A DNA stretch of 64,000 bases from Colius striatus (taxonomy: Eukaryota; Chordata; Aves; Coliiformes; Coliidae). Under the pieces are notes generated by a model. It made no database searches and was not told where the DNA came from. It saw nothing but the letters and a program-made list of their open reading frames with translations. The stretch's first letter is position 1; each line of letters opens with the position of its first letter. Both the position numbers and the translations under genes were made by a program. Where the stretch lies: NCBI RefSeq assembly GCF_028858725.1, contig NC_084776.1:6138001-6202000 (forward strand), read 5' to 3'. This document shows positions 36,901 through 50,000 of the stretch, in pieces.

Positions 36901-39900
36901 AATTGAGTGGAGAGAGTTGGCTGCATTCCTCTCATGAGCTGCATAAAAAGCTTACTAAATCGAAGTGCCAAAGCTGTAAAATCCCGCTGAAGGGATTGTT
37001 TCCAAAGCTCAGGAGAGGAACGGTTAAACTGTTACCGTGGCAGCGCACGGACGACTTTTGTCCTCTTGGCTTTATTTTAGTGATGGTAGTAAGAAGTTTT
37101 GCCTTACAGAAGGGAAAAAGCGTTAAGACTCAGGAACATAAACTACATTCCCTTTGGCACTACGAGTTCTCTACCTCACAGACAAAATATGATCAATGTG
37201 CAGAACAAATAGCAGGTGTAAAATATTTTTAGAAGAAGCTTGGCATAGAGCACAGACATCCCTCAGCCCCCATCCTTCACTCTGACAACTTGTGCTTGTT
37301 AAAAACAAGCCATAGTCTTGATGGCTGCAGTTTTGGTGCAACTTGCTGTAGTTTTCATTTGGTAGTTTAGCCCTTCAGAGGCTTGAAATCAGAGCTCCTC
37401 CCCTCCTCTGAGAGCTGGAAAACTATTAGGACAGTCTGCCAGCTCCCTGCCCTCGTGGAGCTCGTTGTGCTGCATTCCCTTGTCCCCTTTGCTTCAGGAT
37501 TATCCATAACATAAACCAAAAGAAGACTCTGGGAGTGTAGTGTCTTAATTATTGTTTGATGCCCCTGTGAGCTTCCTCGAGAAGGTTATAGCAACAGGAC
37601 TAGCTAATGCAGTTCAAAACAGACCTGGAAACCCAGCTTTTTTCCTTGACAGAAGATACTAGTTCCCTGCTACACCCATAACCCATTCCTTTGTCCTCGG
37701 CCTCTCCCACAGCATCCTTAGAAGGCCTGGCTTCTGCCTTGCTCCCTTTGTTTGCTGCATCTCGCTGCTTGCTGTGCTGTACCAGGCTTTCGTGCCTGTC
37801 TTCACCCAGACTCCACTTCTCTCTGACCTCATCTCTTAAATTGCTCAGTGCCAGGAACTGCTGTGCAGTGGGAGACCTCAGCACATGAGGCTGTAGCCAC
37901 CGAAAGGTACCCTCTCTCTCCACCTCTTGTAGGCCAAGGCTTACTTGACTTCACTTAAAAGACATTGTGTACAGAGCTACTGAATGTCAAAAATACAGTT
38001 AAGGATTGCATTAGATGCTCACAGTCTCATGGAACTGGGCAAATTTGCTGCTCAGGCAGCCTCATCCAGTCATGCAACAGCCTGTGAGTTTTTAGTCACG
38101 TTGATGGAAATGGGAGGTGGCAGGTTAGTGAAGAACATGGTATAATACATGACAACTAAGGCACCCCACATTCCAGATCTGACTCTGGGCAAGTCACTGC
38201 CCTTTTCTATGTCATTTTCCTCCTGTATCTCCATTGAAAATCACTGTTAGCAAGTGTCAGACAGTAGCTGGCTGTTGCTGTCTTTTTGCTGTCAATAAGG
38301 AACATCCTATTTCTGTATGCCACAGGAACATCTTCTTAGGCTGACCTCCTGTTCCCTCTTGTTGCCTTTAGTCTCTGCAGCCTTTGAGAGTCTCTTCCAT
38401 TCTACAGTTCACTTAATGTGTATTAGATGACCTTTATCTTTGGAAATAAGGCATGCATATAAAACTGAAGCACTTGATTCTCATTGTCCATGGTATAGAG
38501 AGTTTGAATCACCCTCCAGCAGAGCAGAAGGCCTCCGGAGCAGCGAGATCTCACATGCTGACTATTGTCATTCTCTGAAAGAATTTCTGTGGGTGTTCCT
38601 ATAGATATGAAGGATATATTCCTCCAGTACAAATCATGTGAAAGTTTTACACCAGCCTACTCTCTCAAGTTGCTGCTGGTCAAAATTAGCCTTGCATACA
38701 GATTTTACAAACTAAAACATATCCCTCTGATTTGCATTAGACTGTGGGGTTAAGCATCCTGTCTGCCAGCACAGACACAGGGCTGCTGCTGGCTTTTGCC
38801 ACCAACTCTGCTGTGAACCCTCTGCCCCCTCCATCTTCAACAGATTGCTTCAGCCTTGTCAAGAGTAGTTTCGGTGTTTTTAAACCCATACTTGAGCCTT
38901 TCACTCCCTGCTGGTTCTCAGATGTTGTAGATAACTGCGCTGTAGTTTTGAAGCCAACAGGTTCTCGGTGTGTCTGCATCTCAGGGTTAGTCAGGTATGT
39001 ACAGCACCTCTGTTTGGCAAAGCAAAATATTCCTGACTACAGCTGGAGCTGTTAACACCCGGGGCTGCTTTCAGTTACTGTGAATCTCATGTTTATCATT
39101 AACTGGTTTGAGCCATAGGTTGTAGTTTACTTCAGAACAATTGATATTTAACCTTTAAGTAATGCAGAATGATGCTCCCCATTGGTGCCAGACCAAGAAA
39201 TTGCGTTTCAGGCCTCCAGGAATATTTCAGAAATTAGGAGATAATTAATAATTGTAAATAATAAGCAACTTTGCACCATATTGGTGTAACTCCTGGATAA
39301 AGACTTGAATACATTTCAGCGTGTTCTAGCTTTTTTCCCACAAGTCCACTAAGAACTTAATTTGTAGGTGAAAATGTAGATCCTTAGGAAATCACAAGTT
39401 CCCTGGCACTGATGCTTCATGGGAAACAAAATGTCTGAGAGTGATGAACTCGTAAGTGTTGGCAATTAACCACAGCTGCCTAATGGAATCAGAGTTCTAA
39501 GTGAGACAGAAGGACTGAGAGCTACCACTGCCCTCCTGTCTGTGTGGTTTGCATCACAGATTTGGTGGTGGCAACAACTGCAGGCGGCCAACTCGAATTA
39601 ACTTGTACAAATTGATAAAGGACAGAAACAGAAAGAGATTAATACAGCATCTCTGACCTCTCTCTCCTGACCTTCAGGGAATGTCTCCAAAACTGCTTCC
39701 AAAGATGATCCTGAATACTGAAATCCCTGACTCTAGGATATAGAAATCACACAGATATTTATTGCATATTGCATTATAATTTTTGCTACCACCAGCCATC
39801 CTGAGGCAATAATTATCCCTGTCTCTTTCACCCTCTCTGTGTGCCATAAATGACTTTATCAGCTGTCCTCTGGCTAGCATCTTCCCTTTGATCAACAGGA

Positions 39901-42900
39901 ACCAATCATCCTTTCTCTCAAATTGCTTAATTCATTAATGTAATGAAGTTGAACTCAGAACAATTATTCCCAACCTGTATTTAGCTCTAAGGTTATTGCT
40001 TCTATTTCAGACCTAAGGAAACCTTCTGTGCCTGCAAGCATGTGTAGTTTTTCCAGGTACACCAGCTGACCTAATAAACGTCTCCCCTCTCACTGCCCTT
40101 GCCTCTCTTACTACTTATACTGTCCTCCCTGCAACACGTCTGCCTCACCACTGTGCTTCTTCCTGCTCTGCTGAGTCTATAAAGGAAGGCAGAGCATTGA
40201 GGAGGTACTCTGCTGGCCTGATTAATAGGAGGGAAGTGTAGGCATCCCACAATGGAGCTGCTCAGCCTTCAAGCCACCCATCCCACCGTGTGTCAGCTTC
40301 CCTTGCTGTGCCTGAGTGTGGCAGAGGCTGGCGAGAGGGAAGTGGAGCTGGGGGACACTGGAGACCTGTGGGCAAGGCTGACTGATGATCACCTCAGGAG
40401 ATGGCATGTGTTTGAGGAACTTTCTGAGCTCAGCAAGGTTGTCTTTCATTCTTTTTCTTGGTGTCTCTGGTTTTCAGAAGGCAGTATTTAGAGCATCTTA
40501 CCTGCCTGAGACCAGAAGGTTACTTTAATTTAGTGTCTGGATCTCACCTTTACAAGTCAGTCTTTCTTTCAGTGTTCTGCTGCACAAACTCTCTCTCACC
40601 TCATTTAATCTCTGAAACTCCTAGGTTTCTACCTCCTGATTTTTCTGTTTTCCTTTAAAATCTTCCTTAAAACTTGCATTTCTGAGTTTCCTTCCCAAAC
40701 CAAGCTGTTCTGCCCCTTCTGCTTGTCTGAGGTTTGTGCCTTACCATGTATAATTTGCAGTGTATTATCTGATGGAGACTGTAATCTCTTCAGGGCAGGG
40801 CTGTGTCCCACCCTGGGCTCACAGTTGTATGTTTTACTCTGTGAGGTTGAATAAGAAGGACAGAAATAGAAGAGTATACAGACACTCCCAAATAAACTGT
40901 GTATTTTGTGATCTGTGTTCAAGAAACAAATGCAGGAACAGTTGTTATTAGTAATGTGGTTTATGCTGTACCACTGGAGGCTTGAGGAAAAGTAGATGCT
41001 TTAGGCAAACAAGCTTCCTTTACAAAACATTTGTGGAACATATTTATCTAAAAATGCAGGTACTTAGGGTAGAGAACAATGTTCCTCTGCTGACCTACAG
41101 TTAATTGTCAGTGGCAACAGAGGACTCTTAAATCTTGTCAACAATCCTGCTGAGGTAATGTCATACTTCATCCTTTTCCTTCTCTGCAGCATCCTGAAGC
41201 CCTGCCCAGGCTGATTTCCAGAGCCTCTGCTGCTGCTGCTGCTGAAAGAGTCCTGCTCACTCAGCTCTCCCAGTGTGCTCACTCAGGTTCAGAAGAGGAG
41301 GGTGGATGAGGAGGGGGGTGACCCTGTTCACCTGCAACAGAGGTAACTGTGTGGGGGAAATGTAAACAATGCAGGGCAGGCTTCTGCCTGTAACAATCAC
41401 TGAAACTTCTCTCTACAAATGTGCTGTGGGTAATATGCATCTAATAATGCATTCTAAAATTTCATTTGATCTGAGATCTCTGGTGAGTTTGGTTTTTGAT
41501 GCCTGCACCAATGGACTCCACATACTAAAATGTCTGCTGTAGGAAAGAGAAAACGAGCAATGTGTAAGCAGAGATGGGGATCATCTGTGAGACTGACTTT
41601 GAGATGACTCTCTCCAAAAGTCAGAGTGATCAGAGCTAGGGTTTTGACTTTGTCTATTTTCCAGAGAGATGTGGGGCCATCCAGCCCTGACCCTGCTGCC
41701 AGAGACATTGCTGCAGGGTGAAAACTGCCCTGCTCCCTCTCCTGACATTTGCTCAAATGAAAGACTTATTCCATCTGGGAGTACTGTGGCAAGGTCTCAC
41801 ATTGTCCAGTTTTCAGTTGCTTTTTGGAAGGAGCTAGCTGTGCTCCAGTGCTCAGCCCTGAGCCACTTCTGTGGGGCACTGTCATCTTGGGTATTTTGCT
41901 CTTTTATCATATCTAAAATGCTACGTGTGTTATTTCCAAGCAGTTAGTCCTCTGCTAGTGACAATGGGATTGTTTTCCTCAAGGATGCTTAGGATCATAT
42001 AACTCTTACAGGCAGAGTTGGGATTACTCATATAACTACTGCAGTTATGTCCATCCAGAGCCTTTTCTTTCGCTCCCCATTAGAGGTCCCAAACATCAGG
42101 ACTGCAGCCAATCTCCAGCCTTTCCTTTAACAACATTTATCTGGGCAGGCTGTAAGATAAAGGCAAGCCCAGGCTGTGTTACCTCTAGCTGGTTAGTTAT
42201 TTATTGTTGGTTGGGGTTTTTTTCCATAACTACTTGGTAAATCATGCTATGGAGAGCTGTGAGTGAAAGGATGTAACCTGCTCATGTGCTCCTGGCTTCC
42301 AGCAGTGCTTCTGATTTCTCTGCCTCTCCATTCCACATCAGTATGAGGTAAAACCCCACTTCTGTGCCTTGCAGAGGCGCTTTGAGGTTTTCTTCTCACT
42401 TGAGAGCTCTGGGTGACCTTGAGGGACAATACTGCTGTTGCCATAAGGCACCTCCCAGACTTTTATCCTTAGAAAAGCCCAGTGTGGTATTGCTGTCCCT
42501 GGTCTCAAGGTGGGGATGGGGTAGAGGAGAGATGGAGGAGCCACCAGCCGTCCCCTGCAGGGATGGGGTCTTGGGCACTATGCAGTTTGTCCTTATTCTC
42601 CTGTGGAACACACCATTTCTCTCCCTGAATCAAAACAAAAAGAGAAGGTATCATTTGCTTTCCATCCATCTGAAATCCTCTGTGTGTGCAGGATGTGCTT
42701 AAGCTGAGGACAGCTGCTTTACAGGGATGTTTTTGAGGGAGCTGATGTTGAATGGGACTAATTGACAGCAGCTGTTGCTCAGTGGAGACAGAGGCACAAA
42801 TCCTTTTGGCTGGAGACAACGCAGGTTGTGAGGTGCTCACAGAGAAGGTGCTATTCGATGTGTTATTTGGGGTGTGATGCTCAGCAGTGTCCTGGCAGTG

Positions 42901-45900
42901 CAGGGACAAGCCAGTCAAGACAAAAAAGAAAGCAAATTGGAAATTGGTCACTGTTACTTGTAAGTCTTTGAAGTTCTCTTCAAAGCAATCCCCAAAGACC
43001 ACCAAACCCCAATGGATTTATCCTTCTGGTTGCTCCATGGCTCAGTCAGCCTGGGGTGAGTGGTCTGTGCTGGGCACTTTGCTGCTGTAAGAGCTGTTTG
43101 CATTCACAGAGGTCAGGTACAGGGACGTCACTTGCAGAACAAATGCCTTTGCTGTGCAGGTTGTCCTTGTGAACTGGAAGAACCTGAAGGACTGGTGAAG
43201 CAGGGACCCTGCAGCCAGCTCCTGCCAGGCTTCACTTGGGGATTTTGTTCTCCTCTGTCCTACCAGAAACGAAGTAACATTTGCTGGGAGGTGCCTTTCA
43301 ACGTGGCAATTGGCCCACAAGGCAGTGTTGAGGCACAGCTGGCTCTAGGATGCACTAAAAATATATGTGACAAATGTAAACATTGGCTTTTGCCAGGGTG
43401 GGAGTGCATCTGCTGCGAAGCACGGCGTGGCGGCTCTGGGTGCTGCGGCTGAGGGCAGGAAAGCTTTCTTCCTCTTGCTTGTTTTTGTTTGAAAGCAGTT
43501 ATTGAAGACTGTAGCAGCTTCACACATTAAAACTGCAGCTTTTCTGTCATTGTGTCATGGTAAACCACATTTCAATAGGTAGGGGAAGAAAACGGGAGAG
43601 GGGAATAAGGAAGTCAGGAAAGAGGAAAGTCCTGTCTAAGGGGAAATACCTCCACCTCCTCTCACCTCTGCTGGGCTCTTTGTTTGGTTTTCTTTTTGAT
43701 TTTAAGACATAAAAGCCAACATAAAAATTAGGAAGGAGGTGGTCAGAGCCCCTGCTTGTGGCCAAAGGGCTCTCCCCCAGGTCCAGCCTCCCGCTGCACC
43801 CAGAGCAGGGGACAGGGTAAGGTGACACTGCCGGGTGCCACGTCAGCAGCCCGTGCGCTCCTGCCCAGGGCTGCCCACAAAGGTGGCCATTGAGAGCCTG
43901 TCCTGTGTCTGCTCTCAGCAATTGTGCCGTGGGAGCAGGGCTGAGACCACCAGCTTGATTTTGTGCAGGCAGCTGATGAGCCATGTGAGCAGGCTCTCTT
44001 CCTCCTCCTTTTCCTCCACAGAGGGTCTCAGGGTGCCCAGGGAGTGTGGCGGGTTGCAGGCTGTGTGGTTGTGTGAGAGCTGGTCACGTTGAGCCAGGAT
44101 AGAGCACCATGCAGGGTGGAACTGGGCTCCCCCAGGTGAATAAGCAACAGCCACCCAAGCAGCCACAAGGCAAACAAATGTGCTTTTCCCCAGCCTGTTG
44201 GCCTTTTTTGTCTGCAAGGGCAGAATGAGGCAAAATGTAGCTTTTGATTTCCCTCCCTTGCTAAGTCCAGCCATCCCCTATGTGCAGCTCCAGAAGGGAT
44301 GAATAAAACGATTCTGTTCAAGGCACTTCTGCTCCAGAGCATGAAGTTACTCAGTGTTTGCAGGACCAGGTCTTTGCAGATATTTTTACTCTGTGTCTAT
44401 TTTGCTCTGTCTCTGATGTACTACAGATTCTTCCAATTAACAGGGCACGAGTGCAAACAGTGCTTCACTGCAACATGACAAATCAAAAGAGATTTAATGC
44501 TTTTAAATTATGTCTGCAGAAACATATCCCTGCTCAGATTTTCTTTATGCAAAAATGAAAGCACCTGAACCTCATGACAGGGATGGTTTGGAGGAGCAGA
44601 GAATGTAGAAGCCTGGCTACATATTACACAAACAAACTGGTGGTTTTGAAAGCAGACCTAGAGGAGTTTGCAAATGCATTTATTTAAGCAAGTAGCCCAT
44701 CTGCTCCTACCAATAATGGATTCACAGGCCAATTGTGTGTTTGCTCAGCTCCCAGGCCGATGAGTTTTGCACATGTTACGTGATTGGCACAAGTTGATAC
44801 GGAGCCCAGACACACATGTCACATCTGGAACACACCAGCCATGAGGAACAGGGATGTTAGGAGGTGACCCAGTTAACACTTAAGCAGCCTCTGGATCTTC
44901 AGGCAAAAACCTGTCATATTTGTCTTCTTTTTTTCATGAACTGGCAGGTTTTTATAAGGCAGACTGTATAATGCCTGGTTCACAGGTCTGTGTGATTCCT
45001 GCCAGCTGCAGCTGCCACAAGAGCGAGGTCTGGAGCTGCTTCACTTACCTGTCTGGCCAAGAAGGAAAACTCCCAGTTACATGGGAACGTAGCAAGGCTG
45101 GCTGCAGGATCTGCCCCACTCACAGCATTGCCAAGCACATGGGGATGCACTTTAATTCTAGCTATGGAAGTAGGGGAAAGCAAACTTTATCCAGAAAAAG
45201 AAACCTAATCCCTTTTACAGAAACTATGGAATATAAGCAAAATTCCAAAGGTCCTACCTAGAAATATCTCTCTGAGCCCTTCAGGATGTCAGGGATCCCT
45301 TGTCCTATTTACATTGCTATCTCCCACTGCTTCCTCCTGTGGTGGCACCTGGGGCTCAAGAAACCTCCCTTCTTGCCAGAAACAATTCTGGAAACAGCAC
45401 TTTTTCCATCACATTTGCAGAAGGCAATCTCAGGTGGAAGGGGAGAGCGGTCAGTGGAGAGCATTTGCCCTGGAGCTTGATTTAAGGACCTGTTTCTGTG
45501 ATACGCTCCCTTGAGCAGACCAGTGAGAAAAGTGGAGGCCAGGAACTGAGATTTTATGACCTTGTAATGCCCAGAGGCTCAAACCCATGACAAAAATCTC
45601 ACTGGTCAAGGCAATTACTAAAAGAAAGGAGAAAAAAACCTCCAAACTTGTCCTCTTTCTAGATTACCAACTGAACAGCCTGTGAGCTGCAGTAATTCTG
45701 CAGAGGATGCTCTCAGGAGTGATCTTTTACACTGAAAGTGGTGATAAATAAGAATAAAAAATGCACATGCATGTATTTTACAAAGAAGGAAAGTGTTTCT
45801 TCCTCTTCAAGCCCATAGCCTGGGAATAATTTGTGAACAAGAGAAGCAGCCCCATCTATCTTACACTGCATTGGTTACAAATCATTTACTCACATGTAAA

Positions 45901-46859
45901 TCTTCCTGCCAGGATAGGAGCAGCAGATCCTCCTTCAATTTTTTGTCTCCTGAAGAACTCCTCTAGCTAAATACAGAAGACTGAATAGATAAGGATCAGG
46001 TGTAGAAGTGCCCCTCGGGGTGAATATGTTCCTGAAGCCTGCACTGGAGGAGCTGGGTGACAGTCTGTATGAGGCAGCTGGTGGCTGTGGGGCAGGATTT
46101 CTGCCTGGCACACATTCCGGAGCTACAAAGGCTAATAATTTTGCAGGGAAACAAAAGCCAAGCTGAAAAGACTATCATCAAACCCTGCTTCCTTCCCAGA
46201 ACACCTACAGCGAGCAGGCAAACAGCCACTACCTGAGTGAAATGCCTCAGAGCATCCCAGCTTGGAGAAAACTTCTTTTAGGGCTCACAAGTCCCTAGGT
46301 GGCAATACTGCTCCTCCTGACCCTTCTGAGAGGCTGCTCGGGGCTGGGAGCTCTCTGAAAGCTTGTGCCTTGGAGCTTCTGTGACTTGAGACCTTAAACT
46401 TCCTCTCACAAACCAAAGTGAGAAAAAAAGTCTAGGCTTGATGCTGGTGGTGGTAAAGTGTAAAGCTGTGATGGCTGAAAGGCTCTGCCCTCTGAAGGCA
46501 AATGAAAGAACGACCAAAACAGCCAGGAATGTCATTATTTAAAAGTAACAAGATTTTGAAGCCAAGTTTGTGACACTGGGAGGTGCAACTCGTGATCCCT
46601 CAATGCTGTATGTTACCAGCATGCTTAGATGGCTCTGTCACTGAAAGCCCAACAAGTGACAACTGCAGAAAGGTGGCTCAGCCCTTCCAGCCCCTATGGC
46701 CAGGCCCAAGGGTGCTCTGCTGGGTGCTGGCACCGATCTGTTCATGCTGTCAGCTCTCTGCACGTGAGCAGAGTGTGGTCGCTTTCCAGGCAGCCTCATA
46801 CATGGTAAGTAACCTCAAGGACAGACACAGGCCGGACAGTTGAGGAGAAAAATGGGGAT
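33925..46859. other. Intergenic, between TOB1 and the 47-kb CR1
   Basis: No repeat family or conserved protein was recognised. The only organised signal is near 43.05-43.53 kb (donor, strong acceptor, cysteine-rich frame and ATTAAA), described under findings. Confidence 0.55.
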
Positions 46860-47097
46860 ATGGGCACAAATTGTGCCAGGGGAGATTTAGATTGGAGATT
46901 GGGAAGAACTTTTTCCCTGAGAGGGGTGTCAGCCCCTGTGCCAGGCTGCCCAGGGAGCTGGGGGAGTGCCCAGCCCTGGAGGGATCCCAAAGCTGTGGAG
47001 CTGAGGGCTGTGGGTTAGTGGTGGGCTGGGCAGGGTGAGGGGAAGGATTGGACTTGATGAGCTTAAAGGTCTTTTCTAACTGAAATGATTCTGTGAT
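46860..47097 (+). mobile_element. CR1 LINE 3' end, another subfamily
   Basis: Motifs in order are ttgtgccaggggagatttag, gattgggaagaactttttcc, ctgcccagggagctggggga, ccctggagggatcccaaag, ttggacttgatgagcttaaa, ggtcttttctaactgaaatg and attctgtgat. It differs from the 4-kb and 6-kb copies in the central part, so it belongs to a different CR1 subfamily. Confidence 0.85.
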
Positions 47098-50000
47098 CAT
47101 CAGAGACCCGACAGATAGAGAGTTTTTGATATAAGTCCTGCTTATCACTCTGTCAGGTGAGTAAGCCATTAACTTTTTCCTTTAGTCCCTGTTTATTCTC
47201 AGCTGACTCTGGTATCTACACACAGCTCTTCCAGCACCGTGGCCCTGCTCTCACATGCGTGTGAGCGGCTGCTCCTTCACACACATGCCACGCCAACTGA
47301 TAGAAGTAACCATTTCAGTATGGCAGAGAAAAGGTGCTTTTGCCCATGTCTTGATTAGGTGCCTCTTGGAACCAGCTAGCACAGTAAAAATTGTGAATTG
47401 CAAATATTATAATCAAATATATCATTTGAGTTTCATCCCAAGTTAATTACCTGAGCAGTATACATCTGTTAGCTACAATCAATTACAGCAGAAAGGGAGA
47501 ATTTGATTGCAATATTCACTTTTGGGATGATCTGCAGGTCAAGTATTATTCACTGAAGAGATTCATGAATAATTTTGTGTAACTGGACCAATATATTTAG
47601 AAACTGTGCAATCTGCAAACAGAGAGAGAAAAAGCCTCAGATAAATTATACATGGTGTCCTTTTCCTGCAGCTCTAGAAATGGATTTGATTGCCTTAGCA
47701 CACCCCTTGCTATATCTTCTTTTTTTCCCCTTTGCTAAACCTAAAATCTCTCCTGCTGTATTACTGACCAAACAAGGATGGAATCAAACGAGAACCAGCC
47801 ATCCGACTCAGGGTGCCTGCGTCACACTTCGAAACTCCAAATTATACAGCCAGGAGTCTGTGAAACAGTTAAATTAACTAGGGCGAGGCAAATGAAGCTC
47901 GGCCGGAGGATGCTTCCCGTTAAGGAGCGAGTGATGCCGGGCTGGCAAGTGCGAGCTCCGCAAAGCCTGATGCCACACGCCATCTCGTGTCAGGCGCTGG
48001 GATAAGCTGCGTGTTCCTGCCCCGGTTTCCAGCCCCCTGAGAGCATTTCAGAGGTGAGGGAGTTGGGGTTTTTTAAATCTGCAGCCCAAATATTACCAAA
48101 GCAGGGAAATATGACAGTGTGAGGAAGACTTTGGGTGCTCCGTGCTGGGGCCGTGATGGGTGTGAGAAATGTGGGTGCGACTTGCTGGTGTTAACTCATG
48201 TCATTGAATTGTAGGTTGGACACTGCTGGATGGAGAGCCTGACCCTGCTTGTTTGTATGGTGGGTCCTGCTGAGGGCAGCGAGACCTCTGCTGACTCCCA
48301 GCCGTCTCTGGCATCCTGCACCTCGCTTTCTGTCCAGGGATGCTGTGACTTGGCCAAGCTCAACCTTGGAGTCGTTCCCCGGAGGAGCTTTTCCAGCATC
48401 TTCCCCAAGCGTGTTTGCCACCTTCCATCCTCTGGTCCTGCTGCAGACTGAAGCAAAGGTTATCTACTGCAGTTAATGGTTAAGCAATTTTTCATGTGAG
48501 TACTTTTACCCTTGGGTGAAAAGCACCTGATCCTGGAGAGTTAGAACTGTTCTCTATTTATTTCAAGCAATAGAGGAAGTCATGTCCTTTACACGTGTTA
48601 CAGTAACTCCCCCTTGGTTTGGGTGTGTCAGGAGTGGAGCAAAGGAGGAAGAGAAGGCACAACCCCCTTTATGGGTAGTTCCTTCTCATGCCAGTCAATC
48701 CAGTCCAACTACCATGTTGTCATGCCACTCTAGGGCGAAAAAAATGCTTCCCCTCCTCCCCCAGCCTTCTCCTTTCCTCCTGCATTTCCAGCCATTGCTG
48801 GCACAAATGAGCTGGAACTCATTTGGTTGGGACAAGACCCCTGGCCCTTTCCATCCCCTAAGCACCAGTGTCTGATGTCCCAGAGTGGGGTCTGGAGGAG
48901 GCTTTTCCTCACCCCAGCTCTCCATAATCCTGAAATGTGGGTGTTTGTGTCTGTTGGGTTTTGTTCTCAATGCCATTGGCAGAGCTGTGGCCATGGGTGA
49001 GCCTGAAGCTTGGAGGAGACCTTGGGCTCCCTGGGCTCCCAGTTCAGCACAGACTGGCTCCAGGGAGGGCTGGCTGAGAATGGAGATGTGCACAGAGGGA
49101 AACACCAGAATCACAGAGTTCCCTGGCTTTGCAGCCTGAACAGAGAGCAGCCTTTGGGAGATTTTCCTCTCTCTTTCTAAACTCTCGGGCCTGAATGTCA
49201 TATCCCTCACCCAGCCATAAATAGCTGTGAATTAAACAGCCTGTGCTGCTTTTTTGGCTAATAGATATGTCTGCTAGTGCTGCAGCCTTATCTTCATATC
49301 CCACTGGTGTTTGCATTGTAGATCAGGAACACAAGCTGGGTGGTTTTTTTCCCTTCTCTTTCAAGATTTAAAGAGCTGGCAGAACATTTATTCAGTTGTG
49401 CAACCTCCATTCGGAGTATTTCTCAGATCCTGGACATGGGGCTCATTTTTTTTGTCCTTTGACAGCCACTGTAAATCAATAAGGCAGTTGGAGGTCACTT
49501 GTAGTCAATCAGTAACCAGCGCAGGTGAAGGGGAAAACACTAAATATTTGGTATAAACACACAGGCTCTAAGCTGGAAGTTCTCGCTCAGGGTGACATTT
49601 TCACAGCTGTACCCTGGCTCCATCCAGTCTCAGTCTCATGCCCAGCCTGGCCATCACCTTTGCCCAGTAATTACCTACACGGGGATCCCACAGCACGTGC
49701 AACAACCCACAAGTTGCAGCAAACCGGGCACAAAGTGCTTCAGGTGGAGGAAGCAGGTCTGGTGGTGCAAAGAGCCAATTTGCTGCCAGCTGAATTATTC
49801 CTTCTGTGGGAAGTCATTAGGTGTTGCCTGAAGCTGTGTGTGACCTTCATCACAGCCACCTTCCTCGGGACCTGAGACCCATGGCCAGGTGACAGTTCTC
49901 ACAGGGGTCCCTAATTCCCTTTGAAACAACTGGGAGCTAAGCTCTTAAATACCATCTGAATCATATTCCAGTGGTGTCATGACCTCCATTTGCTCCTAGC

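Noticed and set aside
49085-49125. Possible reverse CR1 tail (ccagaatcacagagttcc)
   Set aside because: Only about 15 bases resemble the tail and no CR1 body follows.
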